Assembly: GCF_024166365.1 (NCBI RefSeq)
Contig: NC_064825.1
Location: 104,980,480-105,044,479, forward strand
Length of the DNA: 64,000 nucleotides
Reading direction: 5' to 3'
Origin: Elephas maximus indicus
Lineage: Eukaryota > Chordata > Mammalia > Proboscidea > Elephantidae
Below are positions 23,249 through 34,180 of the stretch, piece by piece (positions within the stretch are counted from its first letter, which is position 1; the number at the start of each line of letters is the position of its first letter). The notes under the pieces are model-generated. The model had not been told where the DNA came from, did not search any database, and worked only from the letters and a program-made list of their open reading frames with translations. The position numbers were made by a program, and so were the translations under genes.

Positions 23249-24190
23249 ATGGAACAAAGGAAAAATGTGACTGAGTTTGTCCTCTTGGGGCTCACTCAGA
23301 GTCTCCAGGGTCAGAAAATATTATTTGTTGTGTTCTTGCTCATCTATATTGTGACAATAGTGGGCCACCTACTTATTGGCATGACTGTAGTGGTCAGCCC
23401 AACTTTGGATACCCCTGTGTACTCCTTTCTTGGGCACTTATCATGAAAAAAAAAAATTTTTTTTTTTTTTTTATGGATGCTGTTTATTCTACTGCAGTTA
23501 CTCCAAACCTGATTATAGACTTACACTATGAGAAGAAAACAATTTTTTTCCAAGCTTGCCTGACCCAGCTTTTTTCAGAACACTTATTTGGTGGTTTTGA
23601 GGTTTTACTTCTGATGGTCATGACCTATGACCGCTATGTGGCTATCTGCAAACCCTTGCATTCTATGACCATCATGAACCAGCGGGTGTGCGTTCTGCTG
23701 CTGCTGGTGACCTGGGTTGGAGGGTTTCTGCATGTTATACTTCATCTTCTCTTTGTTTACCATCTTCCCTTCTGTGGTCCCCATGTCATTGACCACTTTT
23801 GCTGTGACATGTGCCCCTTATTAAAACTTGCCTGCACTGACATCTATGCCATTGGTCTCACTGTGATTGTCAATGATGGGGCAATACGTGTGGTCATTTT
23901 TATGCTGTTACTCATCTCCTATGGAGTCATTCTGCATCCCTGAGGAACCTTAGTCAGGAAGGGAGGCACCAAGCCTTATCTACATGTGGCTCCCACATTA
24001 CCGTGGTGGTCCTCTTCTTTGTCCCTTGTATTTTTCTGTATATGAAACCTCCTTCACCTTAACAATTGAAAAATTCTTGAGTGTGTTTTGCACTGTTTCC
24101 ACCCCTATGTTGAATCCCTTAATCTATACTCTGAGAAATGCAGAGATGAAAAATGCCATGAAAAAGCTTGGGACCAGAAAAAGAAAATGA
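23249..24190 (+). pseudogene. Olfactory receptor family 4 pseudogene (second in unit A)
   Basis: Begins [18 protein letters not shown] with the usual N-glycosylation site, then TM1 and the TM2 region. A 26-base A/T insertion at 23446-23472, relative to the sister copy at 57874, shifts the frame just before [11 protein letters not shown]. The next part is open from 23473 to 23943 and keeps [10 protein letters not shown] intact, the ECL2 cysteines and SYGVIL. A one-base loss near 23935 and another near 24054 break intracellular loop 3 and the TM6-7 junction. The C-terminus recovers [19 protein letters not shown]. At least three frame disruptions make it non-functional. It is closer to family 4 groups A and C than to others, judged from remembered human sequences. 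Confidence 0.87.
23446..23472. repeat. A11-T16 insertion in OR coding sequence
   Basis: Eleven A followed by sixteen T lie between TCATG and ATGGATGCTG. The sister copy reads TCAGTAATGGATGCT. The position is the same codon as the A/T insertion in the OR at 878. Confidence 0.85.
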
Positions 24191-25044
24191 GGTCTTAGAC
24201 AAATGCACCACCTACTTTCGAGAGAAAACTGTCCCTACCAGGAAAACAAAACAAAACACTGAAATCCACTGCCATCCAGTGAATTCCAGGGAGGCTGCAT
24301 GTAATTATTTAATTGTAGTAAATATTTCCTCACGTCATCATGACTGGGCATGATGAAAAACATTTATTAGGATGCTTCCAATGATTTTTTGAAAATATAT
24401 TTTTAAGAGTTTCATTTCCTTGGGAAAATATACATACTTTTTTGGTGTAGAATAATTCTGTTGAGTCTATAGATTTATGTTGCATGTGATGACTTATGCT
24501 GCAGCTAGTGCCAGAAATTTATTTTAGTTAATCTCATGTCTCTTTCTTAAATAAATCTAATCCTTTTTCACAACTAATAGTGTTCACGGCTGATTTCAGA
24601 ATAATACATATTTGAAATATGGCATAAAATTATGTTTCACTCCACCCCATACAGAGATACCTCATATTATATTAGAATTTTATATTTTTATTTTTGTATC
24701 TGTAAGATCTTTTAAATATGTAGTTTTCCATATATTGGTTAGCATGTTAAGGTTTATATAAAAAATGCTTCAGAATTCTAAATTAATCATAAGGAGGCTA
24801 AACATACAAAAGGAATGTGAATGAATAAGGCAGATAGGCAGAAAAATGACTCAACCTTGCTCTTCTTTTCCCAATTGGGAAATCATCTCCTCAAGTGGAG
24901 CAGCTTTGTTTGGTATTATATTTTCATAAAGATGATGCATTCATCTTCCAATATCTTTTAAAATATCTGATGAAGCCTTTCTTATTTTTCAATATCCCAT
25001 CTCCTTCTTGCTCGTAGTATTTCATGGTCTTCTAAAAGATCCTA
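24191..25044 (+). other. 3' flank of second OR (unit A)
   Basis: Matches 58,792-59,656. A possible AfroSINE 3' stub lies at 24265-24292 (CACTGCCATCCAGTGAATTC), which pairs with 58,862-58,889. Nothing else is recognised. Confidence 0.5.
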
Positions 25045-25210
25045 AACCAAAAAAAATAAAAACCTACCTGTTGCCAATTTTGACTCATAGTAAGCCCATA
25101 GGACAGGGTAGAATTGCCCCATAGGGTTTCCAGGAGTACCTCGGGGAATCAAACTGCCTACCTTTTGGTTAGCAGCTTTAGCTCTTAAACTCTATGCCTC
25201 CAGGGTTTCC
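25045..25210 (-). mobile_element. AfroSINE (unit A, shared)
   Basis: Diverged copy with tail at left and tRNA-like head at right. Target copies AAAAGATCCTA and AAAAGGACCTA flank it. Partner at 59657-59823, so it predates the duplication. Confidence 0.88.
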
Positions 25211-26519
25211 AAAAGGACCTAGACCCTGCCTTTCACATGGAAAATTAGCAAAACCCGTAATCACTGATCTTCAAATATACACTCCAGAATTCGGCACTGG
25301 ATTACTTTGCATGATTTCATTGTCTAGAAAGATACTGACCATTCATGCTGTTTCCATTCTCACATCTCTTCTTACAGGAAAGCAGATTATTTGGTAATAA
25401 AGAGATTGGAATATATTGTTTTATTTGACAGAGGCCTCATTCATTACATTTTAATGAACATATCTTATTTGAATCAGGCTTAAAATATTATCTGCCCCTG
25501 AGATAGTAGGAAACTTGTGGTCAAAGACGCTCGTGGTCCCTGCCTCCCCTATGTAGGCCTATTTTATGATGGTTTAATGCGATGATAGGGATTGGACCCA
25601 TTTCACAGTAAAGCACACTGTATGCATGAATTTGTATCCTGGCATTTATCTCCAGTATTATTCCATGGCCATTTCTTATACCACCTCAACCCTTCCTAAC
25701 AATATTCATCAAATAATATCAAACATTTGTTTGGTCTGAGTTAACATAACTACACCCTCCACTTTTCGTTATTCAGTCGATTTTCAAATTTGCATAGTTA
25801 TATCAAGTGATGAGATAAAAATCTAGTTAATTACCTATTTATGTTCACAATTTATAAGTTACCTGAAGATGGAAAAGTTAATTATTTTTGTGCTCTCTCT
25901 TTCTTGTGCAATGTGTGGGATATAGAATTCATGCCAGAAACTTTGTAAATTATTTATATTTTTGAATTCTCAATCTATTGGAATCAGAATTTTTAGTGAT
26001 GAATTTTGATGGACTCCTCATGTATTAAATACATGTACCGGTTTTCCTTAATATTTGCTACAAATGTTTATCTTACCATGTTTTTCATATTATGAGTGTT
26101 TTTATATACAGATGTTCTAAATAAAAATTCTGTTAATTTTTGAATTCTTCATTTACTTATACTTGGAGAATTCCATTCTTTTTCATTGCCTTTATACATT
26201 TAAATCTTTTTTTGTTTTGCTTTGTTTTGTAAATAACTTTTCAAATAATTCTGTTTTCAAGCCATCTAGAATTTATTTTTATTTGCGGAAAAAGAATATC
26301 TATACCTACTTTCTCCAAATTGCTAAAATATTCTGCCAGCATAGCTTATTAATTATTTTAAGTACAAATTTAATTTTTTTCTGTTAATATGTTGTTTTAT
26401 ACATCTTTAAAAGAATTAACCTTGTCTTCTACTTTTTTTTTTTTGGTTTATTTCTCTGCCACTAAAATGCACCCTTTCAGTAATCAAATATTTTTAATGT
26501 TATTTATACCTGCTCCTCC
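25211..26519 (+). other. Unit sequence without recognised features
   Basis: Matches 59,824-61,150. AT-rich, no gene recognised. Unit B has an A/T-run insertion opposite about 25,575. Confidence 0.5.
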
Positions 26520-26685
26520 CAAAAAAGAAACCAAATCCATTGCCATCGAGTTTATTCTGACTCCTAGCCACTCTATAGGACAGAGCAGAACTGCTCCATA
26601 GAGTTTCCAAGGAGCAGCTGGTGGACTCAAAATACCAACTCTTGGGTTAGCGGCTGAGCTCTTTGACTACTATGCCACACCCATC
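26520..26685 (-). mobile_element. AfroSINE (unit A, shared)
   Basis: Tail AAATCCATTGCCATCGAGTT at left, body CTATAGGACAGAGCAGAACT, and head ending in GCCACACCC at right. Partner at 61151-61319. Confidence 0.85.
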
Positions 26686-29675
26686 TATTTAAGAACTCTC
26701 TTTTGAAAGCAAAGAATTTTGTTTTTCTTTCAGGAAGTTAGCATTGCATTCATATCACTAAGCAACAGAAATGGAAATCTTGCCAGAGGTTTCATTTGTT
26801 CTGAAAATTATACTTATGAATATGATATACTTCCCCTCAGCCACATCCCTGGACATACATCTGTACGTACAATTTTGTTTTAATTAAGGAGTTTTGTTAT
26901 GCTGCTCAGTCTTTTAGTGAATGGCCCTCTGACATCAAGCATGACGTAAAGGGCGCTCATGGTGTTATTTCCTTGTGTCCTCATGAAACGCAATGCCCTT
27001 ACACTAGCTGTCTTTCAAATAGCATGCATGTTACCAGTGTATCAGGGAATTTCTGATTCCTGCCTCCTAGTGTTCATCACTGGGTGACAGTATTAGACTT
27101 CCGCCAGTCTCTCCATGTGCAAATGTTCATGTAACAGACATTTCCAAAGTTATCTGAGCACTAGGATTATGGCTTTCTAATGCAAAAGCTGTACAAAGAA
27201 AAAGAAGAATGGATACATCTGAATTGTGGTGTTAGCAGAGGATATTTAACATACTATGAACTGCCCGAAGGTTGTAATGAATTAACTTACTCTGAGTATG
27301 ACCATGTCTAAATTTTATCTCACAGAATTGTGACAGTATGCTAAGTCAATCCTTGAGGAAAAATGTAAATATATATTTCACTTCTTTCCACATATAACTA
27401 TGCCTAACATTTCTCTGATTCTAAAAGTTCATTTGGAAGCAGCACAGTATGGAAATTGCAGTTAAATTTTGAAAGAGTAATGAACTGTTGTTGATAATAA
27501 GACAGATTATAATGTAAAAATTAAAATCAAGTGATACTGCTCAAAAACACACTCATACACATAAACTAACGTAAATTCACATATGCATTGAAAGTCAGGG
27601 TGTTTCAGTTAGGGTGCTTTTGGTTGCAAATGACAGAAAACTCAACTAAAAACTTTTTCAACTATAAATGTTCTTATTAATTGGTCATCATAACTATAAA
27701 CTTCAAGGTTATGGCAAGCTTCCGGGTTAGTTGATAAAGTGTATCAATTTTGTGTAAAGGAGCCATACACGCAAGCAAAATTTAGCTTACTCTAAGTTAA
27801 TGTTCCAGTTTGAAGTCCTAGTCAAGATGAGTCTTGGTCCAACTGAGAGCAAAGTGATTAAGACACATCCTCTTGGATCAAGAATTAAACCTTCATGTTG
27901 CAACTATTCATGAAATCAATTGCTGATTGTGTTTGAGAAATAGATCATCATGCCTCCAGCTGACCTAGATTCAGGCTTAGATCAACAACATCTACTCCAG
28001 CCCAGAACTGCAGAACTGTGATTATCTGCAGGTTCAAGAAATGGAAGGTAAATTTCAGTAACTTTCCTAGTGCCAATGATCTCTGCCTCTGAACCATAGG
28101 GTTTATTGGGTATAATCCCTCTAACAGTCAGAGTAAGGCCTTCCTTTGCTAGGAACATGGTTAGTCAAGAGAATCTGGGACTTGTTCTCCCTTCATTGTG
28201 GAATAAATATTATCTACTTTATCTAAAGATTTATTGATATAAAACTCATAATTTATCATTCACTTTTAAAATTTTCTCTTCATATTACAGACTTTTCTCA
28301 TACTTGCTTGTCTGCTACTTTTTTTTGGCAAGACTCAAACCTTTTTCCTCTAGGGATTGTCTAGGGAAGAAAACTGTCCAGGAGAGGTAACTTCATTTGA
28401 ATTTCTTCCAAATATTTAACAAACAAATTTATAATGAACTTGCATTGTCTTTCATTTAAAACAGTGATGATGTAAAAAGCCACACACTATGTCTGCACAT
28501 ATAAATGGAAGAATTATTTCCTAAGAGAATGACCCAGAAGATTTCTAAAAATTCAAATTCCTGTCCAGGCTGGAGACTCTCTTTCATTGGCATTTAGTCC
28601 TGTAGATGGTTTCTTGTCATATTTTCTCTTGATGCATATCTCTCCTTGCTTGTAGGAATCTGGAAAGTCATGATTTTCTGGAGTGAGGTTGGAGAGATGT
28701 AGGGGCATTCTTCTAATGAGGAAAGAAATGGTCTTTGGATATGCTTTTTGAATGACTGAATTGCTGAAAATTTCTGTTCCTATCTGTGAGAAGCTCTGGC
28801 ATTGGCTTTTCCAGGAAGTTAAATCCCAGCCTTTACCTTGTTAGGTACAGAATTAATGACTAAGGACATAAGTATTACCTTAAATCCTCAGTCAAAGTAA
28901 AGTAATTTTTGGTTGCTTCATCGTAATTGATTAAAAAAAGAAAAATTCAAATAACTAATCTCAATGATTTTTCCTTTTTTTGTGTCACTAAACAATAGGC
29001 TTTGCCAGGTTAATTTCCATTATTTTGCCCAGTTTTTACATAGTCATGCAAACATAGCATCTTCATTGTTCTTCTAGCACATTTTCCCAACAGGTGAGAA
29101 CGTTCAACTTTTTACTGTTACTTTTAAATATCTTCGTGTTCCAGGCATCCACATATATACTTCTACAGTTATCTGAAAAAAAAATGGAATGAGGGGCAGC
29201 TTGTGTGGAAGTGTGAAGAGTGCAGCGACTTGGAACTGTTTCTGGGCCCACTGATTAGATGCACATTGCCATGTGTTCTGTGATTTCAGATAAATACATG
29301 AGATATCTACAATTACTCTCAATGAAAGAAGCCCTGATTTTCAGGACTAATGACAAGGACCAAGAGGTGAGATTTTGAAACATCTGACAGAGGACACTCA
29401 TTAAAAATTTTATGTGATATACAGAAATAGAGCTAGTTTGTTAAAAATATTTCATTAGATTAATTGCTAATTTGTAAAATTAAGCAAGAGAAACACAGAA
29501 ATTAACCAGAACCTACACAGTGTATTTCCCTTTAGTATTTTATCAGATAGACGTTTACTGTCCATTTGCCAGATAACAAAAGAGGTATGCTATGCATTAC
29601 AAGGAAGTCAGTAGGTTTGTAATCTTGGGTCATAGGATATGTGATATGTTAATAAAGATGTATAATTGATTTCGA
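26686..29675 (+). other. Unit tail, no gene recognised
   Basis: Matches 61,320-64,000 as far as the window allows. Contains an RTE relic at 27225-27290 and a probable ancient repeat at 27,598-28,140 (pattern TCAGTTAGGGTGCTTTTGGTTGCAAATGACAGAAAACTCAACTAA split over both units) that I cannot name. Confidence 0.5.
27225..27290 (+). mobile_element. RTE LINE relic (unit A)
   Basis: GAATTGTGGTGTTAGCAGAG followed by ATATTTAACATACTATGAACTGCC matches the RTE copy at 6408-6450 (GAATTGTGGTGTTGGCGAAG...ATACCATGGACTGCC). Partner at 61862-61925. Confidence 0.65.
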
Positions 29676-29867
29676 TGTATTTGAGCTAAATCAAAAACCA
29701 AACCCGTTGCCGTCAAGTGGATTTTAACTCATAGCAACCCTGAAGGACCGAGTAGAAATGCCCCATAGAGTTTCCAGGGAGCAGCTGGTGGATTCAAAGG
29801 GCCGACCTTTTGGGTAACAGCCATACTCTTAACCACTGTACCACCCAGGCTCTGTATTTGAACTAGA
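29676..29867 (-). mobile_element. AfroSINE with clear target-site duplication
   Basis: SINE body 29691-29852. The 15-base flank TGTATTTGAGCTAAA is matched by TGTATTTGAACTAGA at 29853-29867. Any unit B partner would lie beyond the window. Confidence 0.9.
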
Positions 29868-29981
29868 AAGTTTAAAACTATGTATTATATCAAGTGTGTC
29901 AGGGTGTAAAAAAAAATGTTACGTCTGGAAGTTTGGTATATGCTCTTAAGTATGAATATTTTAAATTATGACAACAAACTT

Positions 29982-30018
29982 TATATATATATATATATAC
30001 ACACAGATACATACATAC
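29982..30018. repeat. (TA)n/(CATA)n microsatellite
   Basis: TATATATATATATATATAC followed by ACACAGATACATACATACAT. Confidence 0.85.
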
Positions 30019-30144
30019 ATATATCTTTTTGTATATATAAAAAATTATGACAACCATAATGAGGTATACATATATATACCTTTTTTTATTTATTCAAAAA
30101 GAAACTGGTAATGAGGAAGTGCCTTGCCTACTGCCACTTAGACA

Positions 30145-30176
30145 TACCCAGTAATCCAGTGCCATCAAATTGATTC
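30145..30176 (-). mobile_element. Possible 5'-truncated AfroSINE stub
   Basis: CCAGTGCCATCAAATTGATT matches the SINE 3' tail (CCAGTGCCGTCGAGTCGATT) and nothing of the SINE body follows. Confidence 0.4.
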
Positions 30177-31545
30177 AACATATGAAACTGCAATTGTAAT
30201 GCAATGTAGAGGTTATTTTTGTTACTATGACATTTTAATTTCTATTTGTAAAAAGCCATGTTCTTTTAAATACTAATTAAAAGATTTTTTTTCTAGAAAG
30301 GTGTAAACTTAGAGGTTTAAGTTGACAGCCTAGTAATTATTTTAGTCTTTATAGTATTAAATCTTTGAGGACTTAGACTATAGTGGATACTTTACATACT
30401 GGTTGTTTTACATGGAAATAATTTAGCTGGCCAATAATATATTTATTTCAGTGAAATCCAGCATTGATTATTAATAACATTAAGGGCACTAGACCTTGCA
30501 GAAAAAAAGTAGTTAAAAAACGATTAGATATAAACTATCTTTACCATTATATTCATCAACAGCTGTGCCTTTATTAATCTACAGCTTCAAAAATGATAGA
30601 ACTCCTGAATCACCCAGACATGCAGAGTGGTCAGGACAGCTGGTTTCTAAAAGAAAGCTCAAAGTTCTTCTGGACAGGTTCTTTCACCTCAAGCAAATCA
30701 ATAAAATGAGATCAGCTTGTCTACATTTGAGGAGTAGCAATTCAGCAATTTTTTTGCAAGAATGAATAACCCTAAAGATCGTGTTTCTATCTGTATATGT
30801 CTATTCTCTCTTATTTGAGTTTGTCTTTAACCATAAATGCTAGGGCCTCTGGGGGATCAACGTTCTTCTTTTTTTTTCTCCTTGAATTTTCTTTTCTTTT
30901 TCCTGTTTTCCTTCCTTTCCTTTCTTTTTCCTTCTCTCCTTTCTTCCCATCTTCTCTCCTCTGCTCTTCTTTTTTTTTTTCTTTTACTCTCGTCTCCCTA
31001 CTCCCCTTCCTTTCCTTTCATCGTTTATTCTTTATTTTCTAGGATGGGCTCTGTGTTTATTTGTAATGGTTTCCCAAGAAGCGTCCTAAGTTCAGGGTCT
31101 CAGAGGTTGACCTTCCAGCACTTTTTCAGTACAAGAAGTCTTTCTGGAGATTTCTTAAGAAAGCTATCCTCACTTAACACATTAACATCCCCATTACCTG
31201 TGTATATTAATTTCTTAAATACAATTTCTCTGCTTCTTGATTTAATTCTTCTTTTCTTTCATTTTCTACTGTTTAGGTCTCCATCTGATGCGTGGGTGCA
31301 AGTTTTTCCTTTTTTTCTGCTTAACTTTTATCAATATACATACCGTGACAGGTAGATATTATGATACATATTCAACAAAATAGATAATTCCTATAATGTA
31401 CAGTTTTATTCAGTGTCCAAAAATGTGTATCTTTGAGTTATAGATATATAACATTCTTTTTATAAGTAATATACTTATTCCTAATGTGACAAAGATCCAG
31501 ATGATTTGTTCTGATCAAAGGTCCACAGAAAAACATTCAAGAACA
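30177..31545 (+). other. Inter-unit sequence, low complexity
   Basis: No gene or named repeat, apart from a CT-rich tract at 30862-31040 built of CTTTC, TTCC and T runs. Open frames across the tract are composition artefacts. Confidence 0.55.
30862..31040. repeat. Polypyrimidine (CT-rich) tract
   Basis: About 180 bases almost free of purines on the plus strand, with blocks such as TTCCTTCCTTTCCTTTC. Confidence 0.85.
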
Positions 31546-31549
31546 ATAA

Positions 31550-31795
31550 TAAAAAGCTATTGTTTATTGATTCTTTATCAGGATCCAGCAGCACTCTAGG
31601 CACTTTACATGTAAAAACACACACACACAAATTTCAGAGATATGTATGACTGGTTTCCCTATTTTACGAATTATGAAACTGAGGCAGAAAGAGGTTTATG
31701 AAGTTGCACAAGGTCACAGAGACAGTAAGCGGTGAAGGTGGAATTCAAACACAGACAGCGTTGCCCCAGAGTACGAATTATTCATCATTGTGCTG
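31550..31795 (-). mobile_element. MIR SINE
   Basis: The plus strand carries the MIR core in reverse: CTAGGCACTTTACATG, then ATTATGAAACTGAGGCAGAA, then TTGCACAAGGTCACAGAGAC and AGTAAGCGGTGAAGGTGGAA. These match the MIR consensus as I know it. A CA microsatellite sits inside near 31,615-31,630. Confidence 0.8.
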
Positions 31796-32342
31796 TGCGG
31801 TCTTTCCAAGGGTGTCCTGGGCCTTAAACAGGCGCACACTGAGTGAGAAAGCTAACCATTATTTGGTCACTTGAATGATCAAATTCCAACACTGGCTAGC
31901 ATTTTTTAAAGCAACATTGATGAGCTTGGAGATTGTTGTTTAGTTACAAATATGTAAATAGAAACATCCAGCAGAATAAAATAAGATGGGGTTTCACTGA
32001 TAGTATCATAGACAGTTGGACTAGAAAGGATTCTAAGATCATCTAGTTTGAATCTTTATTTTTCAATGAGTAAATTGAGACAGATTTGAGACTAAATCTA
32101 GAAAATAACTAAAACTCATACCTTCTTACACTGAGTTTGGATTTTTCCTTTGACTATGTTCCTTTTCGGAATGTGGAGATTGAAGTTCTGATTCTGACCA
32201 CTCTCAGTGCTTAAGAAGTATTATATATAAAGCCCTCTTCCGTTGTCCTGTACCTCTCTTTACAGCCTCTATTTTCTCCCCCATGGCTACCCAGCTCACC
32301 TGCAATGGATTTGAAGAATGCTGGCTGCTAATGTACTAGTTG
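31796..32342 (+). other. Sequence just before unit B
   Basis: No gene. The pattern at 32,005-32,095 (GACTAGAAAGGATTCTAAGATCATCTAG split, then AATTGAGACAG) resembles an ancient mammalian SINE-like repeat that I cannot assign. Confidence 0.4.
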
Positions 32343-33189
32343 TTAATTTCTATGTGTCAGTTAACTTCAGTTCAAAAATGTTTGCTGAAAATATAGATCA
32401 TATTATAAGGGTACTCACCACAAATACTACCAACTCAAAGTACTGACTGTATTTCAATAGAGTATAGAAGTATGTTAGGAGTTGTGGGATAAGCAAAGAG
32501 AAAATGGAAGGCATTACAGACCCTTAAAAAGAGACAGACAATCTATGTCCAAATAATTGCTACAGGTAAGAATGTACTAAAAAATTTTGTAGTTATCTGA
32601 TGCATTTCAAAGTCCAGCCCCTTCAAATTGAATGAGAGATTCATAAAGACTGAAAAACATTTGAGGCAGGAAGTACCAAATTTCTAATAGTGGAATATCA
32701 TAATATTTCGTGAGATATTCCTGAAGAAGGGTTATTTTTGGTGGTATGTAGATCATATCGTAAGGGACTCACCACAAATATTACCAGCTCTAAGTACTGA
32801 TTCCATGTCAGTTCATTTGTTTACAGTTTATCTTCGCCACTAGAGAATGTTTCTTGAAAGCAGAAATCCTTTCCCTCTTTGTCATTGCTGACCTCTGTGC
32901 CAAGAACTGTCATGTTTTATAAAAGGAGTATTAAATGAATGAAAGACTGTTGGACCTCTGACTTATCTTCTCTATAGAAGGTCCACTAAGATTTAGAGGT
33001 AGAACCTCTTATTCATAGGCCCAATCCAGTCATCTGAGAGAAAGTAGAATTGTTAAGGGAAGACATACTGGGATCTTTGAAAGAGAAACTCAGTAGATAT
33101 TTCTAAATGTTTATTATGAATAAGCCACTGAACAAGATTAATAATGAAGAAGAGCTCCATGACCTAATGGACATATTCACAGTGGTGTT

Positions 33190-33205
33190 CATGATTTCAT
33201 TACAG
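33190..33205 (+). promoter_or_regulatory. Putative 3' splice acceptor before intact OR
   Basis: TTTCATTACAG ends at 33205, 51 bases before the ATG. Conserved in sequence and spacing with 812-827 in unit A. Confidence 0.35.
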
Positions 33206-33256
33206 GTCTTGGTCTTCTGAGCTCTCATCTCTGAAGTAGGTCTTATAGAAGAGTAA

Positions 33257-34180
33257 ATGGGACACAGTAACAATGTAACAGAATTTGATCTCCTGGGGCT
33301 CAGGCAGGATCCTGTTGGTCAAAAAGTGTTAATTGTTATGTTTTTGTTCATCTACATTGTGACAATGGTGGGCAACCTGCTCATTGTCTTGACTGTTGTT
33401 GTCAGCCCCTCCCTGGGCTCCCCCATGTACTTCTTTCTTCCCTATCTGTCACTCATGGATGCTGTTTATTCCACCGCCGTTTCACCCAAAATGATTCTAG
33501 ACTTACTCTGTGATAAAAAGACTATTTCCTTCTCAGCTTGCATGGGCCAGCTCTTTATAATACACTTACTTGGTGGCGCTGAGATCTTTCTTCTGGTGGC
33601 AATGGCCTATGATCGCTATGTGGCCATCTGTAAGCCACTGCATTACTTAACCATCATGAATCGACAGGTTTGCATTTTGTTCCTAGTGGTGGCCTGGGTT
33701 GGAGGATTTTTGCACTCTGTGATCCAACTTCTCTTTGTGCACAGACTCCCCTTCTGTGGCCCCAATGTCATTGATCACTTCTTGTGTGACCTGTACCCAT
33801 TATTGGAACTTGCTTGCTCTGCAAACTATTTTATAGGGCTCACTGTTGTTGCCAATAATGGAGCCATCTGTATGGTAATTTTTATCCTTTTACTAGTCTC
33901 CTATGGGGCCATCCTAAAGTCCCTGAAGACTCACAGTCAGGAGGGAAGGCTCAAAGCCCTGTCTACCTGCAGCTCCCACATCACAGTGGTTGTCCTCTTC
34001 TTTGTTCCCTGTATTTTCATGTATGTTAGGCCTGTTTCCAACTTTCCCATTGACAAATCTATGACTGTGGTTTATACAATTATTACTCCCATGTTGAATC
34101 CTCTGATATACACTTTGAGAAACTCTGAGATGAAAAATGCTATGGAAAAAACCTGGAGTGGAAAGTTAACCACGTGTTGA
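33257..34180 (+). CDS. Olfactory receptor family 4 (OR4A-like), intact
   Basis: Single-exon odorant receptor of 307 residues, a class A GPCR that would couple to Golf in olfactory cilia. The ligand is unknown. N-glycosylation motif NVT at 6-8; GN of TM1 at 39-40; PMYFFL at 56-61; TM3 cysteine C95; [10 protein letters not shown] at 116-125 with the DRY arginine at 120; ECL2 cysteines C167, C177 and C187; SY in TM5 at 215-216; KALSTCSSH at 233-241; [12 protein letters not shown] of TM7 at 278-289. The ATG aligns with all three paralogues. Length is normal for the family. The tail stops at 307, whereas the unit A partner reads on about 28 residues to NRQ. Odd residue: D at 11 in TEFDLLGL, where V is usual. 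It is the only OR in the window likely to be functional. Subfamily is from memory of human OR4A proteins, so no symbol is given. Confidence 0.93.
   Translation: MGHSNNVTEFDLLGLRQDPVGQKVLIVMFLFIYIVTMVGNLLIVLTVVVSPSLGSPMYFFLPYLSLMDAVYSTAVSPKMILDLLCDKKTISFSACMGQLFIIHLLGGAEIFLLVAMAYDRYVAICKPLHYLTIMNRQVCILFLVVAWVGGFLHSVIQLLFVHRLPFCGPNVIDHFLCDLYPLLELACSANYFIGLTVVANNGAICMVIFILLLVSYGAILKSLKTHSQEGRLKALSTCSSHITVVVLFFVPCIFMYVRPVSNFPIDKSMTVVYTIITPMLNPLIYTLRNSEMKNAMEKTWSGKLTTC

Larger units (their letters stand above)
1..29370 (+). repeat. Tandem duplication unit A (left end outside window)
   Basis: This block aligns collinearly with 32343-64000. Base 1 onward matches about 32344 onward, the first OR matches the OR at 33257, the antisense L1 from 11410 matches that from 35500, the second OR at 23249 matches the OR at 57874, and 28,500-29,360 matches 63,100-64,000. 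Divergence looks like roughly 10-15% by eye in unique sequence. Unit A alone contains the L1/RTE nest at 2073-10330 and the SINE at 13521-13679. The unit may continue past 29,370, because its partner runs off the window. Confidence 0.9.

Noticed and set aside
30862-31040. CRISPR-like or tandem array
   Set aside because: The tract is irregular low-complexity sequence without a fixed repeat unit or spacers, and the window is vertebrate.
30797-31355. Open frames rich in F, L and S across the CT-rich tract
   Set aside because: They follow from the polypyrimidine composition. No conserved motif, no start context, and the frame is only open because T- and C-rich codons avoid stops.
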